Source: Candidatus Saccharimonadota bacterium
GTDB taxonomy: Bacteria > Patescibacteriota > Saccharimonadia > Saccharimonadales > Saccharimonadaceae
Length of the DNA: 46,928 bases
Direction of reading: 5' to 3'
Assembly: GCA_017514675.1 (NCBI GenBank)
Contig: JAFWIY010000017.1
Location: 1 to 46,928, forward strand
Shown in pieces: positions 40,042 to 46,928 of the stretch (within the stretch, counting starts at the first letter, position 1; every line of letters starts with the position of its first letter). A model generated the notes under the pieces. It worked only from the letters and a program-made list of their open reading frames with translations, had not been told where the DNA came from and ran no database searches. A program made the translations under genes and the position numbers.

Positions 40042-40332
40042 ATGTTAGATATATTTGTGACTTCTCGGGTGCGCCGTAAAATTATCATTGTTTTTGCTAA
40101 GTATCCGGATTTTAAAACACACGCGCGTGGCCTAGCCAAACTCATCAAAGAAGACCCCGGCAACATCCAGCGGGAACTTAGCCATATGGCTGAGGGCAAG
40201 TTTCTCACCGTTACCAAAAAAGGCAAGACCAAAATCTACCAAACCAACAAACAATTCCCAATTTTAAAAGAGCTCCAAAGCATCGTGATTAAAAGCCAAA
40301 AAGGCGCCAAGCCTTCCAAAACTATTGGCTAA
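40042..40332 (+). CDS. Winged-helix DNA-binding protein
   Basis: A 96-residue protein with a winged helix-turn-helix like MarR/ArsR nucleotidyltransferase-linked regulators: IIIVFAKYPDFKTHARGLAKLIKEDPGNIQRELSHMAEGKFLTVTKKGKTKIYQTN. The helix pattern (LAKLIKEDPGNIQREL) and beta-hairpin wing are clear. It ends 12 bases before recJ and is probably cotranscribed. TGCTATAAT near 40010 and GCGAGGGA before the start. Confidence 0.75.
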   Translation: MLDIFVTSRVRRKIIIVFAKYPDFKTHARGLAKLIKEDPGNIQRELSHMAEGKFLTVTKKGKTKIYQTNKQFPILKELQSIVIKSQKGAKPSKTIG

Positions 40333-40344
40333 CAGGGGTACAAA

Positions 40345-41958
40345 TTGAGTAAATTATTTGAACAGTTGGTCAAAGTAAGGGGCCTTTCACCGGATTTCCT
40401 AAACCCTAAATATGAAGATTTGAAAGATCCGTTTTTGCTACCGGACATGAAAAAAGCCACCGCTCGCATCAAAACCGCCATCAAAAACCAAGAAAAAATC
40501 CTCATTTATGGCGACTATGATGTGGATGGTGTCACCGCGAGTACTCTGATGGAAGAGGCCTTAAAACTCGCCGGCGTCAAACCAGAGAATATAGAAATCA
40601 TGCTTCCAGATAGGTTCATAGATGGTTATGGCATGAGTCCAAAATTAATTAAAGCCGCTGAAAAATTCGGCGCTAACCTCGTTGTTACTGTTGACTGCGG
40701 CTCTCGCAACCACGAAATCGTAAACGAACTAAACGAGCTGAAAATTGACTGCATTATCACTGACCACCACGAAGTCGGCGAAACTCTCCCCGAGACCATA
40801 GCGGTCATTAACCCGAAACGAAAAGATTTTAAAGATGAAAACTTGAAAAACCTTGCCGGTGTTGGCGTAGCTTTTAAATTTGCCCAGGCTCTCGCGAAAG
40901 AAAACCTCATTCAAAACGGCCAAGAAAAATGGCTCCTTGACCTCGTTCTCGTTGGTACAATCTGCGACAGCATGCCCCTAACCGCCGAAAACCACATTCT
41001 CGGTTTTTACGGTCTAAAAGTTTTACAAAAAACCCGCCGCCCCGGCCTCAAGGAACTCATCAAATCCGCCAGGTTAAAAAATTTGAACTCCGAGACCATC
41101 GGCTTCGTAATTGGCCCGCGCTTAAACGCCGCCGGCCGCCTAGAAACCGCCAACCTCTCTTTAAATCTCCTCCGCGCCGACAATAACCCGACCGCCGCCG
41201 CTCTCGCCGAAAAACTCGAAACCCTGAACAAAAAAAGAAAAACTGAACAAAATCTTGCGCTAAAAGAGATTGAGGAGCGCCCCGAAACTACAGAGCCGGT
41301 CATTATTGAAACAGGGAAATGGCACGAGGGTATTCTCGGCATTGTCGCTGGCCGGCTAGTTGAGAAATACGAAAAGCCCGCCTTTGTCCTTTCTGAAACC
41401 GAAAACGGTATTTTTAAGGGGTCAGGCCGCAGTTTCGGCGATTTTAACCTCGCCGAGGCGCTAAATTTCGCCAAAGATTCCATAATCGGTGGAGGTGGCC
41501 ACGCCGCCGCCGCCGGTGTTAAGGTTGAACAAAAAAACCTCTATCGGTTTCGCGAGACAATCAACGAATACTATAAATCTCTCAAACTAAAAGACCAGAA
41601 AAAATACCTCAAAAAATCTGCCGATCTCGAAGTTGAAAACCTCGCCGACCTAAATCTTGATTTTCTAAACGAGCTAAAACAACTCGAACCCTTCGGAACA
41701 GGGAACGAAGAGCCGATTTTTCGCCTCAAAAACATCCAAATCGCCGAAATTAGAAAAATGGGCGCCGAAGAAAATCACCTCCGCCTCGATGTAAGAGATA
41801 AACACGGCAACACCCTTAAACTTGTCGCCTTTTTCGCCCCTGAAAACTGGCTGAATCTCGACTACGAAGCGAAAATCGAACCAATCATAAAACTCACCGA
41901 AAACGACTTTAACGGCATAAAATCCCCCGAAGCCCAAATCCTCGATATTATCATCTAG
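40345..41958 (+). CDS. recJ: Single-stranded-DNA exonuclease RecJ
   Basis: A 537-residue DHH-family 5'-3' exonuclease used in recombination and mismatch repair. Motif I DYDVDG (57-62), DCGS, TDHHE (the DHH motif, about 140-144) and the DHHA1 motif GGGGHAAAAG (about 382-391) are present, with an OB-fold C-terminal part. TTG start behind AGGGG. It is somewhat shorter than E. coli RecJ. Its last 11 codons (ending PEAQILDIII) are duplicated at 43175-43210. Confidence 0.94.
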   Translation: MSKLFEQLVKVRGLSPDFLNPKYEDLKDPFLLPDMKKATARIKTAIKNQEKILIYGDYDVDGVTASTLMEEALKLAGVKPENIEIMLPDRFIDGYGMSPKLIKAAEKFGANLVVTVDCGSRNHEIVNELNELKIDCIITDHHEVGETLPETIAVINPKRKDFKDENLKNLAGVGVAFKFAQALAKENLIQNGQEKWLLDLVLVGTICDSMPLTAENHILGFYGLKVLQKTRRPGLKELIKSARLKNLNSETIGFVIGPRLNAAGRLETANLSLNLLRADNNPTAAALAEKLETLNKKRKTEQNLALKEIEERPETTEPVIIETGKWHEGILGIVAGRLVEKYEKPAFVLSETENGIFKGSGRSFGDFNLAEALNFAKDSIIGGGGHAAAAGVKVEQKNLYRFRETINEYYKSLKLKDQKKYLKKSADLEVENLADLNLDFLNELKQLEPFGTGNEEPIFRLKNIQIAEIRKMGAEENHLRLDVRDKHGNTLKLVAFFAPENWLNLDYEAKIEPIIKLTENDFNGIKSPEAQILDIII

Positions 41959-42083
41959 CTATTGACTTTTTAAGCCACTTATGCTATAATGTAATCAGGA
42001 AGTTGTGAAACTCGCACCTTTTCAATTTGTTTAGGGTAATCCTAACTTTTTGGGGAGGGCAAAAAATTTAGGAGGTGTATATC
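41925..42083 (+). promoter_or_regulatory. Promoter and leader A (first copy of a duplicated block)
   Basis: TTGACT (41962-41967) and TGCTATAAT (TATAAT 41985-41990), spacer 17, drive a leader of about 85 bases. It has the element GCACCTTTTCAATT, then a small hairpin TTAGG-GTAAT-CCTAA, then CTTTTTGGGGAGGGC, then TTTAGGAGGT before the ATG. The block from 41925 to 42076 matches 43175-43327 with a few changes. The conserved leader may be regulatory. Confidence 0.65.
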
Positions 42084-42671
42084 ATGAAAAAAATGAAGGT
42101 TTTTAGGTGTACTATGGCAATACTGATTGCTTTATGCCTGTTGTTTGCAGGGTATGTAATGGGCGCCAATAGTTCCGCTAAAACAATCTCGCGTAGCGAG
42201 ATATTTACTAATGACTCAATCGTAGCTGTATTTGATAAAAATTATGGCACGCTTGCCTTTTCTGGAAACGGCATCGTTGAGCGCTGCGATGAGTGGATCA
42301 CAATAAGTCAAGAAGATCGTTGCGAAATTTATGACATTGTCTTTCATAATGGGATATCCGAGATAGCATCAAATGTAGTCTCTAATAGCTTCTTTCGAGA
42401 GCTCCCTAATCTGCAACGCATATACTTCGAGGATGATGTTAGTATAGGCGGCGGTGCTTTTGCGTGTAATCCTCGTTTGCGCCAGGTTACATTCTTCTCG
42501 AGCTGTCGAGAAATCGGATTCTATGCATTCGGAGAATGTCCCGAATTGCGTAATTTCGACTTCGCATCGTGCCACGAGATAGATAATATGGCCTTTGCCT
42601 TCTCGCCGGTGGATGAAATCTGGAGAGCGCGTTGCATTTATGATGTGACGCCAATCACGCCCACGCCCTAA
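42084..42671 (+). CDS. Secreted or anchored leucine-rich-repeat-like protein
   Basis: A 195-residue protein with an N-terminal hydrophobic segment (about 10-27, MAILIALCLLFAGYVMGA) usable as signal or anchor. The rest shows BspA/TpLRR-type repeats (leucine-rich repeat 5): IVFHNGISEIASNVVSNSFF, LPNLQRIYFEDDVSIGGGAF, NPRLRQVTFFSSCREIGFYAF, CPELRNFDFASCHEIDNMAF. These often mediate surface binding. The C-terminus ends in a Thr/Pro tail. The start at 42084 sits 7 bases after AGGAGGT; an in-frame ATG at 42075 overlaps that site. Own promoter, leader and terminator. Confidence 0.75.
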   Translation: MKKMKVFRCTMAILIALCLLFAGYVMGANSSAKTISRSEIFTNDSIVAVFDKNYGTLAFSGNGIVERCDEWITISQEDRCEIYDIVFHNGISEIASNVVSNSFFRELPNLQRIYFEDDVSIGGGAFACNPRLRQVTFFSSCREIGFYAFGECPELRNFDFASCHEIDNMAFAFSPVDEIWRARCIYDVTPITPTP

Positions 42672-42677
42672 ACCAAA

Positions 42678-42706
42678 CCCCCGCACCACTCGGCGCGGGG
42701 GTTTTA
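42678..42706 (+). terminator. Terminator A (same core as terminator B)
   Basis: CCCCCGC pairs with GCGGGGG around ACCACTCGGC and is followed by TTTT. The 22-base core at 42679-42700 is identical to 43665-43686 after the second unit. Confidence 0.9.
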
Positions 42707-42814
42707 ACATCCTAAAATTATTTTAAGCAGAGCGGAATAGCTTTTAAGCCTAGGCGGAATGGCAATTTTTCCAGAGGTGAAAATGCTCATGCATACTTTC
42801 AGGGGTCTTGGGGG

Positions 42815-42844
42815 TTGAAATTATTTTTCTAGTGTGATTATAAT
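42815..42844 (+). promoter_or_regulatory. Promoter of RNA 1
   Basis: TTGAAA (42815-42820) and TATAAT (42839-42844) with an 18-base spacer; start near 42851. Confidence 0.65.
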
Positions 42845-42849
42845 AGCGG

Positions 42850-43162
42850 CGGGTTTGGGAGAAGTTTGTTTTCGATTCGTAGGTCCTGGGTGGTGGCGTT
42901 GGAGCCATAAACTCTCAACGAGGAGCTGCAAAAAGTAATGTGCTAGGTAAATTAGGGTCGCAGACGTCCCCAGTGATTTGTCAAAAACAAAAAGCGAAAG
43001 GAGTCTAGTATGCTAGAAATAGAATGTTATTTCCGCATTACGAAGAAGCCCAAGACAAAAAAAGTTACTGTCCAGATCGAATCTGAACAGTAACACCCAA
43101 ACACACGCGATGCCCTAGCCATCGCACCTACCATCATAATACACCACCTTCCCAAAAACCGC
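42850..43162 (+). ncRNA. Structured RNA 1 with a mini-ORF
   Basis: The predicted RNA starts CGGGTTTGGGAGAAG, which pairs imperfectly with CTTCCCAAAAACCG at 43148-43161, closing the molecule. Inner stems include CTGGG/CCCAG, GTTACTGT..CAGAT with ATCTG..ACAGTAAC (43063-43093) and GCGATG/CATCGC (about 43107-43125). RNA 2 (43975-44165) has the same order: similar 5' end (CGGGTTTGGGAGAAG against CGGGTTGGAGAAAC), a mini-ORF or relic, a hairpin over its stop, and a closing 3' strand. No known family is recognised. Confidence 0.5.
43010..43093 (+). CDS. 27-aa mini-protein inside RNA 1
   Basis: GAAAGGAG precedes an ATG that opens a 27-codon frame beginning MLEIECYFRITKKPK and continuing TKKVTVQIESEQ. 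The TAA stop lies in the 3' arm of a strong hairpin. KTKKVTVQIE aligns with KTKRVTIHLE of the remnant in RNA 2. Conservation at the peptide level with differing bases suggests that the peptide is, or was, selected. Confidence 0.45.
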   Translation: MLEIECYFRITKKPKTKKVTVQIESEQ

Positions 43163-43174
43163 AAGCATTTTAGT

Positions 43175-43335
43175 CCCCGAAGCCCAAATCCTCGATATTA
43201 TTATCTAACTATTGACAAATTATCGCGCTTGTGCTATAATGTAAGTATAAGTTCAAAAAACTAGCACCTTTTCAATTCGTTTAGGGTAAATCCTAACTTT
43301 TTGGGGAGGGCAAAAATTTTAGGAGGTAAAAAACA
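43175..43335 (+). repeat. Duplicated recJ 3' end plus promoter and leader B
   Basis: 43175-43210 repeats the end of recJ (same PEAQILDIII codons, one synonymous change, stop TAG to TAA). It runs on into TTGACA (43212-43217), TGCTATAAT (TATAAT 43235-43240, spacer 17) and the same leader elements as copy A (GCACCTTTTCAATT, TTAGGGTAA.TCCTAA, GGGGAGGGC, AGGAGGT). The copy extends to 43327. It shows that unit B arose by duplication of the segment starting inside recJ. Confidence 0.85.
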
Positions 43336-43656
43336 ATGTTTTCAAAAAAGTTCAGAAATTTTTGTAAAGGAACTTTCGTTGTAGTACTCACTACTGCTGC
43401 TTGTGTGGCTATACTTTATGGGCTGCGTTTTCTCATCGTTGAGGCTATCCCTTGGATGCAGTCGCATCCTTGGCGACCTTTTTCGTCCATGTCGCAACAC
43501 ATGTCTCAGAGTGAGTATGTGACATTCGTAGTTATCATTAATATTCTTGTTTGTATAGTGTTTGGCATTCTCTACGCAGGGTTGCTGTGTATACTATCGG
43601 ACAAACAAGATCGGCTATCGTCTAATGACGATCATGAGACCACCGAACAGCCCTAA
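43336..43656 (+). CDS. Small two-pass membrane protein (unit B)
   Basis: A 106-residue protein with membrane segments at about 13-36 and 62-86. An outer loop is rich in Trp, Pro, Ser and Met (IPWMQSHPWRPFSSMSQHMSQSEY), and the C-terminus is acidic (DKQDRLSSNDDHETTEQP). Not recognised and not visibly homologous to the protein of unit A, although leader and terminator are shared. TTTAGGAGGT lies 9 bases before the start. Confidence 0.65.
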   Translation: MFSKKFRNFCKGTFVVVLTTAACVAILYGLRFLIVEAIPWMQSHPWRPFSSMSQHMSQSEYVTFVVIINILVCIVFGILYAGLLCILSDKQDRLSSNDDHETTEQP

Positions 43657-43660
43657 ACGA

Positions 43661-43692
43661 AAAACCCCGCACCACTCGGCGCGGGGTTTTTC
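43661..43692 (+). terminator. Terminator B
   Basis: CCCCGC (43665-43670) pairs with GCGGGG (43681-43686), with A before and TTTTT after; same core as terminator A. Confidence 0.9.
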
Positions 43693-43708
43693 ACGCTCAG
43701 GGAACACC

Positions 43709-43879
43709 GGTTAAATCTTAAAACCTAATTTGAGTTCGCATCTTTTGTGAACCCGATAAAAATAAAAGTTTCACAGGGCGAGTACGAAACTGCTAATTCC
43801 GGCGCAGCCCTGCCTGAAACTTTTATTTTTATCCGGCGTGAGCAAAACGCGAACGAGGATTAGGTTTTAAGATTTAACC
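43709..43879. repeat. 171-bp long inverted repeat
   Basis: Outer arms of 21 bp are perfect (43709-43729 with 43859-43879). Then come GTTCGC/GCGAAC (43734-43739 with 43849-43854), a perfect 19-bp stem GATAAAAATAAAAGTTTCA (43755-43773) with its complement at 43815-43833, and CAGGGC/GCCCTG. The loop is only about 27 bases. No gene and no flanking direct repeat are seen. Its architecture parallels the inverted repeat at 29093-29227 with different sequence. Confidence 0.85.
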
Positions 43880-43940
43880 CTAGGCGTTTTGATTTTTACC
43901 GCAAGCGTTTTGGGTTTTGTAGATTTTCGTTTAAGGGGGG

Positions 43941-43970
43941 TTGTAATTTCCGTTAATATGTGCCTATACT
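43941..43970 (+). promoter_or_regulatory. Promoter of RNA 2
   Basis: TTGTAA (43941-43946) and TATACT (43965-43970) with an 18-base spacer; start near 43977. Confidence 0.5.
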
Positions 43971-43974
43971 ATGT

Positions 43975-44165
43975 GCGGGTTGGAGAAACTTTTGGTTGGT
44001 GAATAATATAGATCCTCCGCGTAGTAAGCGGACCATGGGCAAAGTAGTTGCGACGAAATCTCTAGTCCGCTTATTCTTAAAATCAAGTTCGGTTCTAAAA
44101 CTAAAAGAGTTACCATTCACCTAGAGTGGTAACTCTCCAAACCAAAGCGGGTTTCTAGGGCCCGC
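43975..44165 (+). ncRNA. Structured RNA 2 with degenerate mini-ORF
   Basis: The ends pair in three blocks: GCGGG (43975-43979) with CCCGC (44161-44165), AGAAAC (43984-43989) with GTTTCT (44151-44156), and TTTGGTTGG (43991-43999) with CCAAACCAAA (44137-44146). Inside are TCCGC/GCGGA (44013-44029) and AGAGTTACCA/TGGTAACTCT (44106-44135). A frame ending ILKIKFGSKTKRVTIHLEW overlaps the last hairpin but has no start codon; where RNA 1 has TCTAGT-ATG this copy has TCTAGT-CCG. An alternative ATG at 44034 reads another frame. Confidence 0.5.
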
Positions 44166-44228
44166 GCCTAATCTAAGTATAAGTAACATGGTATAAACTG
44201 TCAACGCCCATATGCTATAATAATACTA

Positions 44229-45968
44229 ATGCTAAAAGAGTATTATCGCTATATTAGGGAGTATTGGCAGATAGCGGAGTTGAACCGCTGGTATTTTGCG
44301 CTGAACTTTATCGCCTGCTTACTATACAAAGCTTTCGCGGTAGCGTTGCCGTTTATCGCCGGGGTTATCGTAGATGCTCTGACCGCCAAAAACTCAGCCG
44401 AAACTTATCGCTTCATCATTATTTATTTCGTAATTTATTTATGCTATCGCGGAGCGATATATTTTTCTTGGCGGGCTTATTCGTGGAACGCCAACTATAG
44501 TTATCGCCACATGCACAAAAAGATTTTCGCCAAACTCACCAACATTGATGACAACTTCACTCGCAAAATCAAAAAAGGCCGTTTTATGAACACAGTAAAC
44601 GATGACCTAATTAGCGTAGGCGACATGAGCGATGAATTATCGGAGCTTGCCACTACTTTATTGCAAGTGGCAGTGGTGCTAATTATCGTAGGTATTTACA
44701 ACCCGCTTTTTGCTATTCTGATTGTGATATCGCTAATTTTATATGTAGCAGCCAGAAACTATGCCGACCGCAAAATGAATCACTATTGGTACAAGACCAG
44801 GAAAGAAGAAGATGAGTATAGCAACTTTATCAGCCAAGTTGCGACCGGGCTTCAGGAGGTCAAAACCTTCAACATGCTGCCAAAATTAAAGCGCAAACTC
44901 AGCGCAATTAACTATCGCTACAACAAGCATTACGAACGTCAGCGACATTATGTGAGCCTACGCGATACTGATATAGATATTCTGTATTATGTTTTCCAAG
45001 TTTTGCTATACATTTTACTTGCGGTACTGTTTTTCGGTGGGCAAGTAGAACTGGGCGTGGTAGTAATGATTGTGGCTTATCATGAGTCTATCACGAGTCA
45101 CGCCAGCGATTTTATTGATGCCGCCAAAGAAATCCGCCTCGCCAATGCTTCGGTCAAGCGGCTTGGCGATATTCTTCATTACCAACCAGAGGAAAATTAC
45201 GAATTTGGCCGCACTAGTATTGAACATCTAGATGGTAAAATTGAGTTCAAAAAAGTTTCATTAAAAATCAAAAACAAACCAATTTTATCTAATCTTTCTT
45301 TTGCAATTAAACCCCACGAAACCGTGGCGATTGTTGGCTTCCCGGGAGCAGGAAAGACCATGCTCATAAATCTATTACTGCGCCTCCGCCGCCCTACTAG
45401 TGGCAAAATCTTATTAGACGATATTGAAATCGGCGAATTTTCTAAGGAGATTTATACTTCATCTGTAGCAGTGGCTAACCAGGCACCGTTTATTTTTAAC
45501 ACTACCATTCGCAACAATTTGGATTTTGTGGATACCGATATCAAGGCCCAAATCAAAGCTTGCAAAACCGCCGGCGTGCATGATTTTATTCAGACTTTGC
45601 CACAAGGTTACAACACAGTATTGAGAGAAAATGCCGCCAATGTATCCGGCGGGCAAAAACAAATGATTTCCATCGCCCGCACTATTTTAACCGATGCCGA
45701 GATACTTTTGCTTGATGATATCACCACCTCGCTAGACCCGGACACCGCTACTTTTATTCCGCAACTAATTAAAAATCTCAAAAAAGACCACACCGTAATT
45801 ATGGTTACTAGAAAACCAGACCTCATGGCTCTGGCCGACAAAGTAATTGTCTTAAACCGCGGCAAAATTGAAGCAATCGGCACACCCAGAAGCCTCTTCG
45901 ACAAGAGTAAAACTTACCGCGCTCTGCAGTTTGCCTCATCGGATCTAGGAAGGAGGAAAGGTGCCTAA
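44229..45968 (+). CDS. ABC exporter half-transporter (membrane plus ATPase)
   Basis: A 579-residue exporter subunit: six membrane segments over about residues 20-290, then an ATP-binding domain. Walker A reads GFPGAGKT (about 374-381), the signature VSGGQKQ is near 478 and Walker B ILLLDDITTSLD near 498. The catalytic position after Walker B is D-I rather than D-E (LLLDDIT), and VTRKPD replaces the usual H-loop, so this is likely the degenerate half of a heterodimer. Leaderless (TGCTATAAT, 7 bases, ATG). The partner gene overlaps by 8 bases. Substrate unknown. Confidence 0.9.
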   Translation: MLKEYYRYIREYWQIAELNRWYFALNFIACLLYKAFAVALPFIAGVIVDALTAKNSAETYRFIIIYFVIYLCYRGAIYFSWRAYSWNANYSYRHMHKKIFAKLTNIDDNFTRKIKKGRFMNTVNDDLISVGDMSDELSELATTLLQVAVVLIIVGIYNPLFAILIVISLILYVAARNYADRKMNHYWYKTRKEEDEYSNFISQVATGLQEVKTFNMLPKLKRKLSAINYRYNKHYERQRHYVSLRDTDIDILYYVFQVLLYILLAVLFFGGQVELGVVVMIVAYHESITSHASDFIDAAKEIRLANASVKRLGDILHYQPEENYEFGRTSIEHLDGKIEFKKVSLKIKNKPILSNLSFAIKPHETVAIVGFPGAGKTMLINLLLRLRRPTSGKILLDDIEIGEFSKEIYTSSVAVANQAPFIFNTTIRNNLDFVDTDIKAQIKACKTAGVHDFIQTLPQGYNTVLRENAANVSGGQKQMISIARTILTDAEILLLDDITTSLDPDTATFIPQLIKNLKKDHTVIMVTRKPDLMALADKVIVLNRGKIEAIGTPRSLFDKSKTYRALQFASSDLGRRKGA

Positions 45969-46928
45969 GTACGGTTATTATCTTCGTATTCTCCGCCGTT
46001 TCTTTGCGCTCGGCGCCACTAGTAATAAAAATCTTACCCATCTCGTAACCTCATCACTAATGCGAGTGCTGGCATATTTATTGGTGCCATTTACTGCCTC
46101 TATGATTATCAGCAGTCTAGAAACCGGCGACCAAACCCAGACTTTTGTAAATATCGGGCTGTTTTTTGCTAGCGCCGTATTTTATTTGCTTTGCAATCAC
46201 TACAACTACTGGTCTTATTATAAAAACGCCAACGATACCCACAATAACTTGCAACACCAAATCTTAAAGAAAGTCACCGAATTTGATGCTGGGTTTACCG
46301 CCAACATCCCCAAAGCCACTTTAATTAGCACGGCCTTCCAAGATGTGGACCAGGCCCGCCAGGTGCCGGATTTCTTCTGCGATACAGCCACTAACGCTGT
46401 TGGTATTATCGCGAGTAACGTAGTCTTGTGCTTTGTAGATCTTAAAATTGGTCTAATTGTCGCCGGGTTACTTCTAATTTCAGTGCTTATTTTCGTTCAC
46501 CACACCAAAAAGCGCGACTATTATAGATTTATCCAGCGCGAACATGCCGATGAGCTAGCCGGCCTCTATGGCCAAATGATTGATGGCTATAAGGAAGTCC
46601 AAACTTTAAATCTCGGTGATGAGTTAAGCCCGTATCAAGAACGCGAGAATGATGCTCTTAGTAAGTACCACGCCCTGCAGCGCCACCATCGCGATTTCGC
46701 GGCTGGTATGGTGCCGTTTATTATTGGCGTTGGCAGGATAATTATTTATCTAATTTCCGCCGGTCTGATATTAAAAGGCGAATATACCGTGGCCGCGCTG
46801 GTGCTGGTACTCGGCTACTACGAAAACATCCTTTTCCGCTACGACAAAATTTGCGCGTGTATTGATAATGTCTCGCGTAGCTCGGTGGCAGTTGAAAGAT
46901 TGCATCGCCTGCTCAACTACAAAACTCC
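45961..46928 (+). CDS. Second ABC exporter half-transporter (partial, runs off the window)
   Basis: GTG start at 45961 behind AGGAGGAAAG, overlapping the first subunit gene by 8 bases. The 322 codons present (MPKYGYYLRILRRFFALGAT ... RLHRLLNYK) cover the membrane domain with about six segments (for example VLAYLLVPFTASMIISSL and FFASAVFYLLC), and end just before the ATPase domain. Gene order and coupling indicate a heterodimeric exporter; the canonical catalytic residues are expected in the missing part. Confidence 0.85.
   Translation, partial: MPKYGYYLRILRRFFALGATSNKNLTHLVTSSLMRVLAYLLVPFTASMIISSLETGDQTQTFVNIGLFFASAVFYLLCNHYNYWSYYKNANDTHNNLQHQILKKVTEFDAGFTANIPKATLISTAFQDVDQARQVPDFFCDTATNAVGIIASNVVLCFVDLKIGLIVAGLLLISVLIFVHHTKKRDYYRFIQREHADELAGLYGQMIDGYKEVQTLNLGDELSPYQERENDALSKYHALQRHHRDFAAGMVPFIIGVGRIIIYLISAGLILKGEYTVAALVLVLGYYENILFRYDKICACIDNVSRSSVAVERLHRLLNYKT

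Noticed and set aside
1-46928. CRISPR array
   Set aside because: No set of regularly spaced 25-40 base repeats with unique spacers was found; the only tandem repeats are coding (10452-10523) and iteron-like (22564-22725).
1-46928. Alternative code with TGA as glycine (Gracilibacteria, Absconditabacteria)
   Set aside because: TGA ends clear genes such as the MazG-like gene (1241) and the 25912 gene, and no in-frame TGA is needed in any recognised gene.

Overview
The window looks like part of a Candidate Phyla Radiation (Patescibacteria) genome, most likely a Candidatus Saccharibacteria (TM7) relative. This rests on compact gene packing, many leaderless genes with an extended -10 box about 6 nt before the start codon, a divergent 16S rRNA 3' end, a short IF-2, and a high share of family-less proteins. 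TGA is used as a stop, so the code is the standard bacterial one. The lineage call is inference; a 16S or marker-gene tree would settle it.

Layout. 1-126 is the 3' end of 16S rRNA; it is followed by a terminator and a protein gene, and no 23S is seen in the window. tRNA-Ile(GAU) and tRNA-Ala(UGC), usually found inside the 16S-23S spacer, lie alone 3-4 kb downstream. 1.2-17.2 kb is mostly chromosomal: MazG-like pyrophosphohydrolase, SpoU methyltransferase, NodB deacetylase, GH30 hydrolase, KGG protein, zinc peptidase, ROK protein, S1 protein, acyl-CoA synthetase-like protein, HerA/DUF853 ATPase and small membrane proteins. 17,445-25,676 is interpreted as an 8.2 kb integrative element inserted at the 3' end of tRNA-Asn. 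It has a serine recombinase, a phage gene II/X-like replication protein preceded by iteron-like repeats, an excisionase-like HTH protein, a PemK/MazF-like toxin and a structured leader RNA upstream of two unknown genes. A 10-bp direct repeat flanks it, and the displaced tRNA-Asn terminator seems to survive at the far (left) junction. 25.9-42 kb returns to core genes: infB, def-fmt, a LiaF-like/DUF4097 pair, a choloylglycine-hydrolase-family enzyme, priA and recJ, mixed with unknown genes.

The most unusual part is 39.7-44.2 kb. Three intergenic transcripts, each with its own promoter and with 5' and 3' ends that pair, carry mini-ORFs (24-27 codons, one degenerate) that share a pattern K-x-[FL]-G...[KR]-[VL]-T-[IV]-x-[IL]. 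Two of them sit in a duplicated unit (a copy of the recJ 3' end, promoter, 75-nt leader, small secreted or membrane protein, identical terminator, structured RNA). A heterodimeric ABC exporter follows. Other unexplained structure includes two long inverted repeats (29.1 and 43.7 kb), two leader RNAs with the same TATAATTAAATTG start, two predicted minus-strand sRNAs, and a tRNA-Ala in which the G19-C56 tertiary pair appears swapped to U19-A56.

Two modes of translation initiation stand out. Housekeeping genes (trmH-like, infB, def, priA, ROK, DUF3137) are leaderless, while many small accessory genes have a -35/-10 promoter, a leader and a strong AGGAGG ribosome binding site. No function was assigned from similarity searches; all family calls come from motifs read in the sequence.
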